Numbered from the stretch's first letter, positions 1 through 11,529 are shown. The stretch is DNA of 64,000 nt from Manduca sexta (GCF_014839805.1 NC_051142.1:18198589-18262588), one strand, 5' to 3'. The notes: generated by a model not told the origin, from the sequence alone. Made by a program: numbers and translations.

Positions 1-275
1 AATTAAAACAGTTAACATTATTAAATATTTCATAAAAAAGAATCATAGAAATCGGTATAGAAACACCAAAGTTATACATGAAATACGCTAATAATAAGCC
101 ATCATGCGTGAATACTGAATCATGCTATAAGGATTATTTTTGTACATATATAAGGTCGCGAACGCACAGGCAGGCGGCTTGCTTGGCACCTAGGGGCTAG
201 CGAATCACCTAGCGAGTAGCTTCGTAAAACGAACATTCTCGAACGTTCGCGACCGGCTCCATTTTTGAAGTCCGA
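1..275. other. AT-rich start, then GC-richer patch with an 11-bp inverted repeat
   Basis: Bases 1-150 show nothing recognisable. From about 150 the DNA becomes GC-richer. GGTCGCGAACG (154-164) is matched by its exact reverse complement CGTTCGCGACC (244-254), 79 bases apart. The patch runs directly into two transposon-end motifs, so it may be the subterminal part of a mobile element. A promoter is the alternative, because an NRF-1-like palindrome follows at 402. Confidence 0.4.
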
Positions 276-366
276 AATTCACGCGGGCGAAGCTGCGAGC
301 GGAAGCTAGTATTTAAATATATCGCAAATTGAATTCCACGTGGACGAACCCGCAAGCAAAAGGTAG
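276..366 (-). mobile_element. Two tandem ends of an ACTAGC-headed interspersed element
   Basis: Read on the minus strand, bases 276-312 resemble the head ACTAGCTTTTGCCCGCGG seen complete at 49144, with several substitutions. Bases 328-366 are a second, related terminus (CTTGCGGGTTCGTCCACG on minus). Having two termini within 90 bases suggests tandem or nested insertions of one family. The bodies of the elements are not identifiable. Confidence 0.5.
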
Positions 367-401
367 AAATTTAAACTCTATATTATCAAGTCTTCGAGTT
401 A

Positions 402-415
402 CTGCGCATGCGCAG
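402..415. promoter_or_regulatory. NRF-1-type palindrome
   Basis: CTGCGCATGCGCAG is a perfect 14-base palindrome containing TGCGCATGCGCA, the NRF-1 (insect erect wing) binding consensus. Such sites cluster in promoters of housekeeping genes. No TATA box, initiator or open frame was tied to it, so a promoter role is inference only. Confidence 0.35.
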
Positions 416-2182
416 CGTGGCGCTTGTCACCTGCCACCGGCATTCAGCCATTGAGTATCGAATGACACACCCTAATGACTTGTAGAAATATTTTTTAATT
501 CTATTATCGCTGTTCACTCTATTGATGTCAAGGGCGTGATGATTCTATGAACGCGTATGTTTCGAACTGGTAATGTTACGCATGAAGATGTAATTAAAAC
601 TGCGCAGTTTTGGACGTCACGACTATTTTCAAAAGTGTTTTTGGATTATAAACGTAAAATCTATATTTCAATTGCAATTAAATGTGAAATTTCTTTGTTT
701 TAACAAGCTAGCTTATCCACATTAACGTCTATGTGGAACTCTTTTTCAAAATAATTGTCTCACTGGCATGTTTTCAAAATAATAACTGATATGTTAGTTG
801 AGGACTTATACTTTTTATGTCAAATTTTAATAAACAGTTTCTGATTGTTTTTTACAAGCATCCAAACATTGCAAAGGTCAAATGAAATGAAGGTTTGCTA
901 TAGGGATGCTATTTCTCTCATTAGGAGGCCTAATATTGCAATTGGAACCCCAAAATGTTTACAAAAGACAAAAACTGTGCCCTTATTTCACATAGATGTT
1001 TTATAAGACCATCTTACAATCCCAGACTTATTCAACAGTAAAACTGGCCACACAGTACTAGCAATAAAACTAGAAAACACGTAAAGCCATTTTATCACAA
1101 GGATATCGACAATTGCCCATCCCTAGCAATATATCGATATGTTTATCGAGTACATCATGTGCCTATGATTGCGTAATAAGGTAAGCGAGTTGAGGTGATG
1201 CTCAAACTTGTTTTCGTGAAATTCCGATGTCGCGTCGAAGCATTATTGAGAACTTAAACAATGTTCCAATGAGTGATTTAAAAACATAAAAACAATGGCA
1301 TAAAAGTGAATATAAAATGTCAATCCGATTATTGGTATAAAAGGCATAATTTATAAGTACATAACAGGAACGTTTAAAATAAAAATAAAATAAATAGTTA
1401 AATTTTAAAATGTAAAAAGCCTATTAAAATTTTATGTTAATAAAATAGTCTTCAAAGTATATATTAAAAAGCGATAAAATTTTAAACCAGTCCACAATAA
1501 ATCTAGAATTAAAAAAAAAAACAATGATTTAGTTACAATATCTGATTCCAAAGTTATTTAGATGACTCACAAAGACTAACAATTTTATAAACGAAAAGCT
1601 TTTGCCAACACAATATACTCTTAAAAGAGTATTAGAGCAGGCTCTACAATACAATTGCTTAGGTCGCGCCATTACTTCCATGCAGTTAATAAAATTGTTT
1701 CCAGCGTGGCGATCACACCTCCCACAAAACATCAATCAGTTTTTAACGAAAAATGTAAAGTCCTCAAACCAGGTTCGTGAACTTTAACATGCGTAATAGA
1801 TTATTTAAACGTCTTTTAAATAAACCACGAATATCATTAATTTTATTAACCCAATATTTACTTTGAATGTAAAAAAACTGTTCTTACAAATCAACATTAA
1901 ATATTACATCATTATTGAAATTGAAGGGGTTATGATAATCAAACAATGATGTTTAACTTAACACTACATGGAAATAATAACTTGATGGTATAGTGTATTC
2001 AAGTTACACGTGCGGTTTTGGACTGATTATCTGGACCGTCACATTCTAACTAGTCAAAACATACATGGATTTGGAGTTTGTTTCAGAGAGGGCGACAAAT
2101 TCGCTCACCATCACATCTTGGGAGTATTTGTCTCTGCCTATCTGTTTTGGGATAAAGGCGTGACGATATGTGGGTAACGTTT
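416..2182. other. AT-rich stretch without recognisable gene
   Basis: Mostly A/T-rich sequence with homopolymer runs (for example A10 near 1510). A 61-codon frame at 1602-1787 (+) overlaps a 68-codon frame on the other strand. Neither has splice sites, a codon pattern or a recognisable motif that I would trust. Confidence 0.5.
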
Positions 2183-2256
2183 AGATATAGCTTAGCGCAT
2201 GTGGAACCGACTACGGAAACGGTGGTCGCTGATTCAATTCCACCCGCACGCATACG
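2183..2256 (+). mobile_element. tRNA-like SINE head, degenerate
   Basis: The order ATATAGCTTAGC, GTGGAACCGACTACGGAAACG, then a weak B-box-like GATTCAATTCC follows the head of SINE-B at other sites here. The body beyond 2256 is not recognisable, so this is an old or divergent member. Confidence 0.45.
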
Positions 2257-2760
2257 AGCGACGTAGTGGCAAATACTACAAACAAATTGACAGATATTGT
2301 CCGCACAATGGTTTTGCCTCTCTACACTTCGATTTAGTAAGCATATTGCTCAGACCATTCTGTTAGTATTAACGAATGCATGTGTGTAATAAGTTTCTAT
2401 AGTTTCCGTCCGCGCTCATACAATTCAAAGTCAATCAGCATTATTGACACACTAATCAGAGAGTTTTGTAAGATGGTTTAGCAACGTGACCCCTGACCTT
2501 GCGGGGTGACTACTTTTGTCACCGTCAAATACCTTTCAACATTGTGGGTCATATCGTAACATCGGTTAATATGTATTTGTATTTTATAAATTAGTGTGGA
2601 AAAATGGCCGGCGGAAATTTTGTCTCAAAGGTCAGTTGTAATCCAGAGACAATTTCTTTATGTATTCTTTAAAATGTTATGCCGACTCTATTACAGTCGT
2701 ATAAGTTGAGATGAAGATATTTCAATAAGTCTCCTGTATGCAATTATCTAGTCTTCCCTT
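2257..2760. other. No recognisable feature
   Basis: Mixed-composition sequence. I see no open frame, repeat or RNA gene here. Confidence 0.4.
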
Positions 2761-2990
2761 CCTCAGGCAATTCTTGTGCGCTTGGTCTCTACACCGAATG
2801 CACGCCCATGCATAGAAGCCATTTATCGTGGGCCGAGACACACAGTGTAGTGTTCTTCTTGGTTGAATAACACATTAAGGTCTAAAAGTGTACAAACATT
2901 TCCTCTCCGCGCATCGTAGGAAGTTCCCATTCTTCCCCCTTTTCTTTCCCCACTATCGGGGCCGTTGCGATTGTTTAACTGAGGAATAGT
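2761..2990 (+). repeat. Interspersed repeat F, copy 1
   Basis: Matches 63301-63510 in the same orientation: both start CCT-AGGCAA/CCTGAAGCAA, continue through CTTGGTCT-ACACCGA and ACGCCCA-GCAT, and end in a C-rich run before a GGG-containing segment. The second copy contains the small hairpin GTCGGTCTACACCGAC. The family is not identified. No coding capacity is seen. Confidence 0.6.
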
Positions 2991-3626
2991 CTGTAACTCC
3001 ATCGCAAGATAGCCCGATGATAACCGCAGCGGTTTCTTAAAAACAACGCCTTGTTATTTCTAGCATTAATATGCATGTTGTGTTCCAATAAGTAGTCACT
3101 GTATCTTTTGTCTGGATGACATCGCGCTTACCATCGCCTTATCCACGTTGAAGAAAATGTATATTATAATCTACTGAAATATAGTTGCAATTTGCTACCT
3201 CTAAGGAGATGTCGGCATCTTATTCACCTCTAGGCTATCTTCTATCATACTTAAATACCCGAAGTGTTTGCCACGTGTTAACCTTTTTAACATATTCAAG
3301 TTTTTTTCACCCAAAATGGGTATTTCCAATTCCACTAACATGACGTGGGTGTCATAATATCATGCAAATGACGACCTTGATGTTATACAGGGTGTTCTAA
3401 AGAAAGTTTGGTTGTGATTCTTGTGACAAGATACACATACAAGCTTACATTTATATTATCGAAGGGGTAGGCAGGGGTTCTACTAATAACACCGCAATGT
3501 GATTAGATCTAACGGTATATGAATTTATATACAGGACAAGGACACTTAAACCAGAGGACCTCCTCGTAAGTGTTAATTGTAAGATTATGAGACGTGTAAA
3601 TTTAAGTTGGAATGGATATATTTATG
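2991..3626. other. Spacer; possible transposon edge at 3388
   Basis: Mostly unremarkable. TACAGGGTGTTCTAAAG near 3388 resembles the CAGGGTGT edge common to some insect transposons, but no second edge was found. Confidence 0.3.
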
Positions 3627-3701
3627 ATTGCCTCGGTTGCGTAGTGGTATTTCATTACGACTGCAGAACTAAGATCTTGGGTTCGATTCTCGGGTAGGGA
3701 A
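3627..3701 (+). mobile_element. SINE-A head only
   Basis: GCCTCGGTTGCGTAGTGG is an A-box-like start. GGGTTCGATTCTCGGG (3679 on) is a B box with flanking pairing, as in tRNA-derived SINEs. The SINE-A body does not follow, so this is a 3-prime-truncated or divergent copy. Confidence 0.6.
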
Positions 3702-4061
3702 TGGAATTAAATCCTCAATAATCGAAACAACATTAAAGCTGCCATTAATCCGTTTAAAATATCACAATATAATAAAAATAATAGTTTATCAAAACAGTTT
3801 TGATAACGGCACGCATAAAACATAAATTGGATAAATGGCTACGTTTTTTTTATAACGAATGACGAAGCGACATCTCGGACGATGTCAAGCTCATTTGCAT
3901 CACAAACTACTTTATGGCCAGTAATAGGAGTATGTGCTTATAGGCTGTTATAGTTGATGTTCTTGGCACTGCACTATGTATTTGATATTGGAATTTATAT
4001 CAAAATCTAACCCGCCATAAGGGTCCAGGTAAATGTATCGCGTTTTTGTGTATTTCTAGTT

Positions 4062-4130
4062 TAAATAGGCCGGCATAATTGTGTCGATTGGCAAGGAGTA
4101 ATCATCTATAAAAAAAAAAATAAAAAAAAA
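4062..4130 (+). mobile_element. Repeat D fragment with A-rich tail
   Basis: The core CCGGCATAATTGTGTCGA is followed by GTAATCATCT and then an A-rich tail. The 5-prime half and the CCACTTACCATCAGGTG block are missing. Confidence 0.65.
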
Positions 4131-5007
4131 TCATCTATCAGTTGACTTCGTTGATTGTTTTGTTTGAACTGAACTTACTGTCAGGTACATAAGTGTACTT
4201 TATCGTGTCCATTAAAAAGGGGATCAAATTTAGGACTATGGTTGTAGCTTCAGCAAGGATGGACGGCGCCCACCCTAGAAATATATTTGCTCTCCATAGA
4301 AAAAGCCTCGCGATCACAAAGGGCCTCGCGTGATGCGGGCTATTCGTTGTAATCGAAGAGCCTTTTTATGCTACCACCAAAAAAATATTAAAATAATCTC
4401 TAGGTACGCTAAAGTATGAGATCGCAGTGTCAAGGTTAAAGAATCAATTTGGAAATATAGCACACAGATAAGTAGATAAACACGTTGACTACTATGAATC
4501 TCGGGAAATGTTCAGGAATAATTTAATATTCCGTTTACGCGAGTGGAGTCACGAGCAACAACTAGTATATGTATAAAATTAAATCCGCATCTTTGCTCTT
4601 AGCAACAGCTAACAATAACTACGTAGCACTAAATAGGTATCATTAAAGTAAAAAAACAAGAAGTAATACAACTCCATTGGAAAAGTTTCCCAGACTAAAA
4701 AAAATGGGTGACATAGGTCAGACTGTTTTATTTCCTAACGATTTTATTTAAATTCACTAAAGGTTAATGGTTGATAATTATATTTTCACATAAATTCTCT
4801 TTTTATTGCGTTAATAATTTAGGTTCCGTAGGTATTTTATGGTTTTTATTTACACGATTGGCAACTGAACATATGTAAATCTATTAAGGTCCGTTCCTGG
4901 TCACATTCCAGTATTAACCAGTAAGACTTATTTTTCCTGTCATTGATTAGCACAGGGTAACTGGCGTAGGTTGACAGTTTTTGAAAGGGAATCCGACACG
5001 ACATAAA
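4131..5007. other. Spacer with no gene
   Basis: AT-rich DNA. A GC-richer island at 4285-4350 repeats GCCTCGCG twice, but no frame or RNA structure is convincing. Confidence 0.4.
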
Positions 5008-5400
5008 GGTACTTAGTCCATTGAAATGTTACATTTTTTAGGCCTTACCTTGCGTTTTTTAGAGGACGCAATTTTATTTTTTTGAAGTGTAGGGGGGGTC
5101 AGTGTAAAGCTAAAACCAAGTTTGTGGGGTCGCCACCCTTGTCCCACGGCCGCCATCTTGAAAATAGGGGTTGAAATGGTTTTTACGATGTATCTCTTAA
5201 ACTATTTATCTGACAAAAAAAATGTATAAACATTTTTTGTTGCAAATTAAATTCTCTAAAACTTTGGTCCAGTAACTTTTGGTCGTAGAACTATAAAAAA
5301 GTATTATGAACCTTATATACACACGTTCTGATGACGTTGCAATGGACATTTCTTAACATTGAATTTCTTAACATTTTCGCTTATAACTTTTTTATTCATA
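5008..5400 (+). mobile_element. Single arm of the inverted-arm element found at 52288
   Basis: From TTAGTCCATTGAAATG onward this matches the left arm at 52288 and the reverse complement of the right arm ending at 53231: GAGGACGCAATTTTATTTTT, GGTCGCCACCCTTGTCCC, GGCCGCCATCTTG and a following T-rich segment. No opposing arm is seen downstream, so this copy is partial or has lost one arm. It proves the arm is a dispersed repeat and not unique to the 52-kb locus. Confidence 0.7.
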
Positions 5401-6528
5401 GTTATCCTGGATCCAAACTCCTTTCAAGTCAATAAAGCGACTTTTCCATATACGGTAGCAACCTACCAATTAGTAGTAATAAACGACTATTTGTACTAAC
5501 AAGTTATTAATAGCCTTAGTAACAAGTATCAAATAAATATTTACCAATAGTTTACAAACCCTCCCACGGAACCCTAAACCACTTTGGACCAGTTCTCTAA
5601 GGACAAAGTCTGTACTCTATGGAATCATAGAATTTATTATTTATGGCGATATTAAGAATTAAAATTTATTTGACAATTTAATTTCAATGATTTAATCGAT
5701 TACGTCTTTTATAAAAACACCAATTTACATTTAGTTGCTTTAAATTAAGAGTATGGCAACCCTGATTTGGTATATATATTTTCTTATAGACTAAAGTTTC
5801 CAGACTCCAAAATCGTAAATATTCCCCCACATATCACATCGCTAATCCTTCCCTTTATGGCCACCCGAGAACGGCTGAACCGATTTGGCTGATTCCTTTA
5901 TTGTTATGTTTGCAATATGAGGAGTAGGTTTGTTTGAGAGAATAATTTTAGAAAATTAAAAAAATTACAAACTTTTTGCGTACGCCTTAACATCCAAAAC
6001 CGCCAGTGATTTCCATGATTTTTTATGAGTGTAATTAGTACTAGCTTGAAAGATATGTTCGTTTTGGACCCAACAAGTGCAGCAACCGCGATCTAATGAG
6101 TACTCTTTATAAAATATGGTCTACGTAGAAGACTATGTGTGGCAAGACATCTACCAGGCCCATTACTAACCAATAAAAAAGTCATAGTTCACGAAAAACA
6201 CAAATAAATGCAAATAAAATTATCATTTAAACTGTCTGTTTATCAAACACTTAATGATGTTATCATTGTGTCATACATAACTTAAAATCTGATGTTCGAG
6301 CATTAGGAACCGTGTAAGATTAAAAAGTCGTGTCTAGCGAAAGCAAAGAGAGTGTAAAGATGTAAATTGTTAGTAAAGTGAAACTACATAGAAATCTTTC
6401 ATATCTTGTAGTTTTCATGTGGTAGAGTTACTATGTTGTAATATTTGTCTGCAATACCGGCTTAGTAACATTGTTTTAAAAAACGTTGTGTGAAGTGAAG
6501 TGAAGGTAAGATTTCCTATGACCCCAAC
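5401..6528. other. Spacer; one transposon-like motif
   Basis: Near 5865 CCCGAGAACGGCTGAACCGATTTGGC resembles a phrase common in insect interspersed elements. Bases 6260-6504 resemble a leader (repeated GTGAAGTGAAG before GGTAAGAT at 6504) but without a frame. Confidence 0.35.
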
Positions 6529-6693
6529 ATGTTCCAATTCTACAGGCTTGATCCTGACTACATCGTACCTGACGGTACTAACTTCAACGTAATAAAACCT
6601 AAAATTATTGGATTTTATCGCGGTTTTGATGTAAAAAAGGGAGAATATATAAAAAAAAATGACAATATCCGAACTGGTTCAATTTCGAAGTAG
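6529..6693 (+). CDS. Short coding-like open frame or exon, unrecognised
   Basis: An ATG frame of 54 codons. The first 20 or so codons are markedly coding-like (CTT GAT CCT GAC TAC ATC, ACT AAC TTC AAC) in an AT-rich setting. The residues include FYRLDPDYIVPDGTNFN and then IKPKIIGFYRGFD. A good 3-prime splice site (TTCCAATTCTACAG) ends at 6544, and a possible donor (AAC then GTAATA) begins at 6590. The alternative is therefore a 45-base exon at 6545-6589. A strong donor GAAG/GTAAGA sits at 6504, but a 40-base intron would be unusually short. I do not recognise the protein. It could also be a retrotransposed scrap. Confidence 0.3.
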   Translation: MFQFYRLDPDYIVPDGTNFNVIKPKIIGFYRGFDVKKGEYIKKNDNIRTGSISK

Positions 6694-7424
6694 TTTCAAG
6701 AATATCGAGTGACGAGAGTTTTTATTTTCCTTTTTTTGTAAGGATTACATTCTTAGCATTAATTACAATCTAGTCTATTAGACTAATAAGGAGAAATAAC
6801 GAGAGATGACAATCCATAATCGTCACAATTATGCCGGCCTGTTCCAATGGCCCTTTCCTTTAAAGCCGGTAGTGCATTTATTCTGACATTACGTGTTTTA
6901 TATCTTCTAAATCATTGAATAACATTACCTATTCATATGCTAGGCTATAAAAACTGTTTAATTGATATCACTTGGTAATAAAATCTATACAATTATCTAA
7001 GCTCCAGGCAATAAAATAATAATTTTAAGACGGTATCCTATTGCAATAGCATCCAATAATCCTATGAAACTTGACTCCTATAAAACGTAGGATTTAAAGT
7101 TAACCTACTGATATTTAATATCTGATCATTGGTGTTTAAATATATGTTTTAATCAGTAATACAGGTAGTGTTTTGGTTGTCAAATTATTTGACGCGATAA
7201 AACGGTGTGTAGTTACACTAATTGGTTACGTTATTTAGTGAGAGCGGTGTGTATAATTCAAGAAGTTTACTAGACATCTTGTTTAGAGAGGGTCATCATC
7301 GCTTAGTAACATCGACACTTAACATGATATTTTGACTAGTGTAATTACAATTTTATATATTTTTGATGACAAGTAACTAGCAATTTTGGTATAACAGATA
7401 TTTTAGACAATGTAATAATTGGAT
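6694..7424. other. AT-rich spacer
   Basis: It contains a repeat D scrap at about 6790-6850 (minus; ACAATTATGCCGGCCTGTTCC). The rest shows no structure that I can name. Confidence 0.45.
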
Positions 7425-7608
7425 ACTAGCTTTTACCCACGGCTCTGTTTGCCTGAAAACGGTTTTCTTGGATAAATAATTTCCCGGGATAAAAAATATA
7501 CCACTCAGGAGTAATGTAACTTTCTTTTAGTGAAAAAAAAAACAAATCGATTGAGTAGTTCCTGAGATTAGCTCAATCAAATTCTTCATCTTTATATATT
7601 ATAGATAA
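7425..7608 (+). mobile_element. ACTAGC-headed element, short copy
   Basis: It begins ACTAGCTTTTACCCACGGCT, has the TTTCCCGGGATAAAAAATA block, then GAGTAGTTCCTGAGATTAG, and ends in TATATTATAGATA. This is the same head-body-tail order as 49144-50048 but without the tandem array. Confidence 0.65.
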
Positions 7609-7814
7609 GAATTTTAAAGTTCTTTTCTCAGGCACTGGTAGCCACATGTTAATCTGGAAGTTCGTCCACCCAAGCACAATCAAACATGTCTCGATTCTCA
7701 TAAGGCTCGCGACAAGCCATCACTAACCCCGCGACGCACTTACACAACAACCGGTATTGAAAGTTAATAATTTATTAAGATTTTTATGCCTGCACCAAAC
7801 AATACAAACCCTAC
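7609..7814 (-). other. GC-richer coding-like segment, unrecognised
   Basis: On the minus strand a frame of about 35 codons ends at a TAA near 7660, with residues LCKCVAGLVMACREPYENR and then DMFDCAWVDELPD. It lacks a start. On the plus strand TTCTTTTCTCAG ending near 7632 resembles a splice acceptor. I cannot identify the family. An old transposon fragment is the likeliest explanation. Confidence 0.25.
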
Positions 7815-8027
7815 GATATACCACTCTATATAATGTAGTATCGGGTTTGAATCCCGGTAATAATATTAGGGTATGCTGAGTATGATTCTATAGCCTGGAA
7901 TTCGTGTCCGATATGGCGATAGGCTCGCCTCTTATAACATCAGGAGACGAAATACACATGACGATAAGTGACTGCAATAGTTGCGTCTCTGCCTACCCCA
8001 CTGTAATAAAAGGCAGGTGTGTATGCT
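7815..8027 (+). mobile_element. SINE-A copy
   Basis: The head GGGTTTGAATCCCGG (B box) is followed by the body TGTCCGATATGGCGATAGGC, then CTCTGCCTACCCC and the AAAGGCAGGTGTG tail. Age-related substitutions are common. Confidence 0.75.
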
Positions 8028-8332
8028 ATTTCGGAGTTTTATGACACATTGTAGGCCTAAAAGAGCTATTATTAAGATAAAGTTTCAATAAAATCGATCC
8101 AGTTTTCGCATTACGAAAGAATACATCAAAATATTTACAAATTCAAATTCGTGATCTAGTTTCGTTAATATTCATAAATTAATATTGTTTATGCAATAAT
8201 TTGAATAAGATTATTGTGATATACCTGTTTAGAATAATAGAGGCACGTGTCATAAACTCTTCGGGAGCCTGGCACTGCATGGGACAGTGTGAGACATGGT
8301 AACAATAGAAATAGGTTACTTTTACTGATTTG

Positions 8333-8511
8333 ACTGCCTTGGTCGCTTAGTTGTTTGCCTACGCGATACGCCACTTGGGGTTCCTGGGTTGGGGAAAGTG
8401 ATGGTTGGTTTTTCTGCTCAGTATTAACCCAGAGTCTGGTATTTGTGCCCAATATGGTGTTAGGATCGACCCCTATCATGAGACATACATGGCGGGGATA
8501 AAAGCTTGATG
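8333..8511 (+). mobile_element. SINE-A copy with damaged B box
   Basis: It contains GCCTTGGTCGCTTAGTTG, a decayed B-box region, TCTGCTCAGTATTAACCC, then GTGCCCAATATGGTGTTAGG and CGGGGATAAAAGC. The body order matches other copies. Pol III promoter function is probably lost. Confidence 0.7.
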
Positions 8512-9823
8512 GACGTTTGTTTGGTTTTTTATTTTATTATTTTAACTTGTTTTTAACCGACTTTAAAAAAAGAAGGAGGTTATCAATTCGACTGTCATTT
8601 TAAAAAAACATATTGCCAATGTTACGTCAAGGTTAGGTTATAAAGATCGTAAGAATTTATTTTTGCTCACTGCCTTCTATTAATAATGGACAAATATACC
8701 TCAACCACCTTGAAAAAAATAATAATTATGCCATTTGATTGTCCTCTTCAGGCAAAAGGAAGACTTTTAAGCACACAATTAAAATTGACATTAAGAACGC
8801 TGTTTAATGTAATTACTAAACATTGATTATTATGCAATAAATTGTCGAAAGAAGGTATTTATTATGTTAAAAAAGTTTTTTTTATAGAATTAAACATGTT
8901 TATTAACATACAACGCCCCATGTGAATGATGTGTACCACTAAAGCAGTACCAAGAGGACACAGAGGCACATAGATCAGTTATGTTCAAGGGAGAGCGGGA
9001 CATTTCACATTTAGTTTCGAATTATTATTAATTTAACATACAGATCCTGTCCTATATTATAAGTGTCCAATGTTGTAGCCATTAATAAAAATGTTTTTAT
9101 TGTCATTTACCAATATTAACTAAATAATTCCCTCCGTAAATGATTATAACGTTGTACTGTACATAATGTCAAAAGATTTTTTTTTGGGTAACTTTTAGAG
9201 TAAGAGTAAAATACAATATTTTGATAAATGTCGAAAGATATTATATTTTTTTATTAAAGTAATTATTTTCCAATGATGACTTAGTTTTCATATCAGTTTT
9301 TTTTAGCATCCCTATAAAAATCAATTCGTTGTATAAACCAAAATAAAAAAAGTAAATTAAATTTAAAAATCATAAAATATTTTTAGAACAAATGTTCAAC
9401 CAAAAATCATTCAATTGATTAAATTCGGCTGCGAGATAGTCGCGGCTATTGTAGATATTTGCATACAGGCCCTCGTGTCCGGGTTGACGTCAGAGTTTAC
9501 GTAATTCGGAATTCTTTTGTGCCCAAAAAAAAACTTATTATTATATAATAATATTCGGGGATGCCATCAATTGCGATACGCCATATCGGTAGAAGCCCGG
9601 TTTTATTGCAATATTACGAACTAACTTCCAAAACTGATGTGCTGACATGACATATAGTATGTTACAAAGTGTAGCGAGAATTTTATATTTGCTGTGATAT
9701 TATTGATTGTATAGACTCTGTTTGCCCCAGAGTTGCGACATGTATGTTACTTTTAGTATCTATATACAAATAGATTTAGGTAAAATTTACCAATTTTTTT
9801 TATGCGGGCAGAGCAAATCCCAC
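8512..9823. other. AT-rich spacer
   Basis: No gene, structured repeat or RNA was identified in these 1.3 kb. Long A and T runs are frequent. Confidence 0.45.
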
Positions 9824-9958
9824 TTTTCTTTTTTTTGTATGCACGACAAAGTGACCGTACTGCACCTGATGGTAAGTGGAGTGGGGTCCAATAGAATGTC
9901 GACTGACGAGAGATGATTACTCCTAGACAGTCGATACAATTATGCTGGCCTGTTGTGT
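9824..9958 (-). mobile_element. Repeat D copy, minus
   Basis: It reads from the T-rich start (A tail on minus) through CACCTGATGGTAAGTGGAGT, GGTCCAATAGAATGTCGACT and ACAATTATGCTGGCCTG. It is truncated at the 5-prime end of the element. Confidence 0.75.
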
Positions 9959-11376
9959 AAAAGAAATTATATGTAGCTTCATTTAAAACATAAAATTTTC
10001 AAAATGAATTTAAAGAAAACTAAAAGGTTATCTATCAATGATTCTATTGCCTATCTTCAACAAATATAGAAAATAGCATAAACCACAAACCTGCTCAGTG
10101 GTTGTAGTGTTAAACGCAGGGGTAAAGAGAAATAGACGCGCGAGGAATTCCATTTTATATACTTATTTATATGTTAACCAATAAAATAATAACAAATCAA
10201 AAATGTTGGTTATAACTTAATTGTAAAAATATTTTAAGAGCTGCGAGTATTCATTTATACTATTTTTAAAATTTCTTATTTATCAGATATACAAATTCAA
10301 ATTTTTCATTAAACCCTTCATTGAATTGTGATACATATAATCACAATTTATATCATTCTTTTAAATTATTGTCTTAGATTAAAAAAATACGTTTATTTAT
10401 AATTATTGAATATATACGCGCGAAATCTCGATCAGTTAACGCAAAAACACGTTTCATTAAAGAACTGCACAGATTTTCTTCAGTTTGGTTGTGTGTCAAT
10501 AAAACATATCATAATGAAATAAATACAGATATACTTATAGTAATACGTGTGGAGACCTCGTCCCACCTGTGGGATATTTATAGACAAATCATCTTGTTTA
10601 TAAATAGAATAATAAAATCTTAAACATATTCGGAAAAACCCGCTGTAAAAACTATGTAATCATTTGAATTTTAAAGAGGTATACTTTTTAAGTTATGCGA
10701 AATAAATGTATTCCTTATAAGTAAATTGTATTCGACTTTAGTTTTATAATAGAATTTCCCATTTTTTATGAGATAATAAGTGTCTTGTTTATTTTAAATT
10801 TCAATGTTCAAATTGTATGTAGCTGATAAAATAACTGGAAGAAAGTAAAAGTATTCGTATCAAGAAGGTCGTGGTAAGTGAAAATGTAAATATTTCAATG
10901 CGTTTTAGAAGTTCAGTTATGTAAAAGCTTTTGATACGATAATTTGATGGCGCAATCTTTGATGCTATAATTATTGGGGAACATATTAAATGATTTATGG
11001 CATGGTCTCTTCTGATATAATATTTTTAATATCTAATTTGTTTGTTGCCATTAATTGCTCCAACTAGATTAAAAGTGAAACATTATAAATTTAATATCAT
11101 GTAATGTTTTAATATGTTATAAACTTTTTATGTAATATAAATACTACTTTCTTTTATAACCGTCGAATTAAATTATGATCTATTTAATATTTTTCAATAA
11201 AGTTGAAAAAACAAAATTATATAAAAAATATTTCTAAAACCTGATTTATATAAATCATTTTCTAAAATAACATCTAAAAATCATCCGGATACCCATCACT
11301 AACATCCAAAAATCAGTCAAAATCACACACAAAAGACATCAACGCGCGCTCTTAAAATGTAAAAAAAATTGACTCA
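9959..11376. other. Very AT-rich spacer
   Basis: Nothing coding or repetitive was recognised. If the minus-strand first exon at 11378-11498 is real, this would be the start of its first intron. Confidence 0.4.
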
Positions 11377-11377
11377 C

Positions 11378-11498
11378 ATTTTTTCACGTCCACCACACTG
11401 CACAGTAACACAGAACACTGACAACAACTGAAAAATAGTCCACAGTGTTATTTCCCACCACTATACGTCGAGCCCTCTTCGTTGTGCCGTCGGAACAA
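11378..11498 (-). other. Candidate 5-prime untranslated first exon, minus strand
   Basis: On the minus strand a GC-richer block without any ATG runs from about 11498 to a splice donor (AAAAAT then GTGAGT, donor GT at 11377-11376). It contains two TCAGT initiator-like motifs in TTTTCAGTTGTTGTCAGTG. The combination of TATA box upstream, no ATG, and a good donor is what an insect non-coding first exon looks like. The transcription start is not determined. The downstream coding exons would lie left of 11.3 kb and none was found in this window. A mobile-element promoter is an alternative. Confidence 0.35.
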
Positions 11499-11520
11499 GC
11501 GTATCCGTGTCGAGACGACT

Positions 11521-11529
11521 TCTTATATA
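11521..11529 (-). promoter_or_regulatory. TATA-box-like element, minus strand
   Basis: TATATAAGA on the minus strand lies about 30 bases before the inferred first-exon start near 11498. It is paired with the exon and donor described at 11378-11498. By itself it is weak evidence in AT-rich DNA. Confidence 0.35.

Noticed and set aside
6505..6544. 40-base intron between GTAAGA and TTCTACAG
   Set aside because: The splice signals are good, but the length is below what insect introns usually tolerate. It is mentioned as context only.
8189..8479. 96-codon minus frame
   Set aside because: It is antisense to a plus-oriented SINE-A copy, and the frame reflects the SINE.
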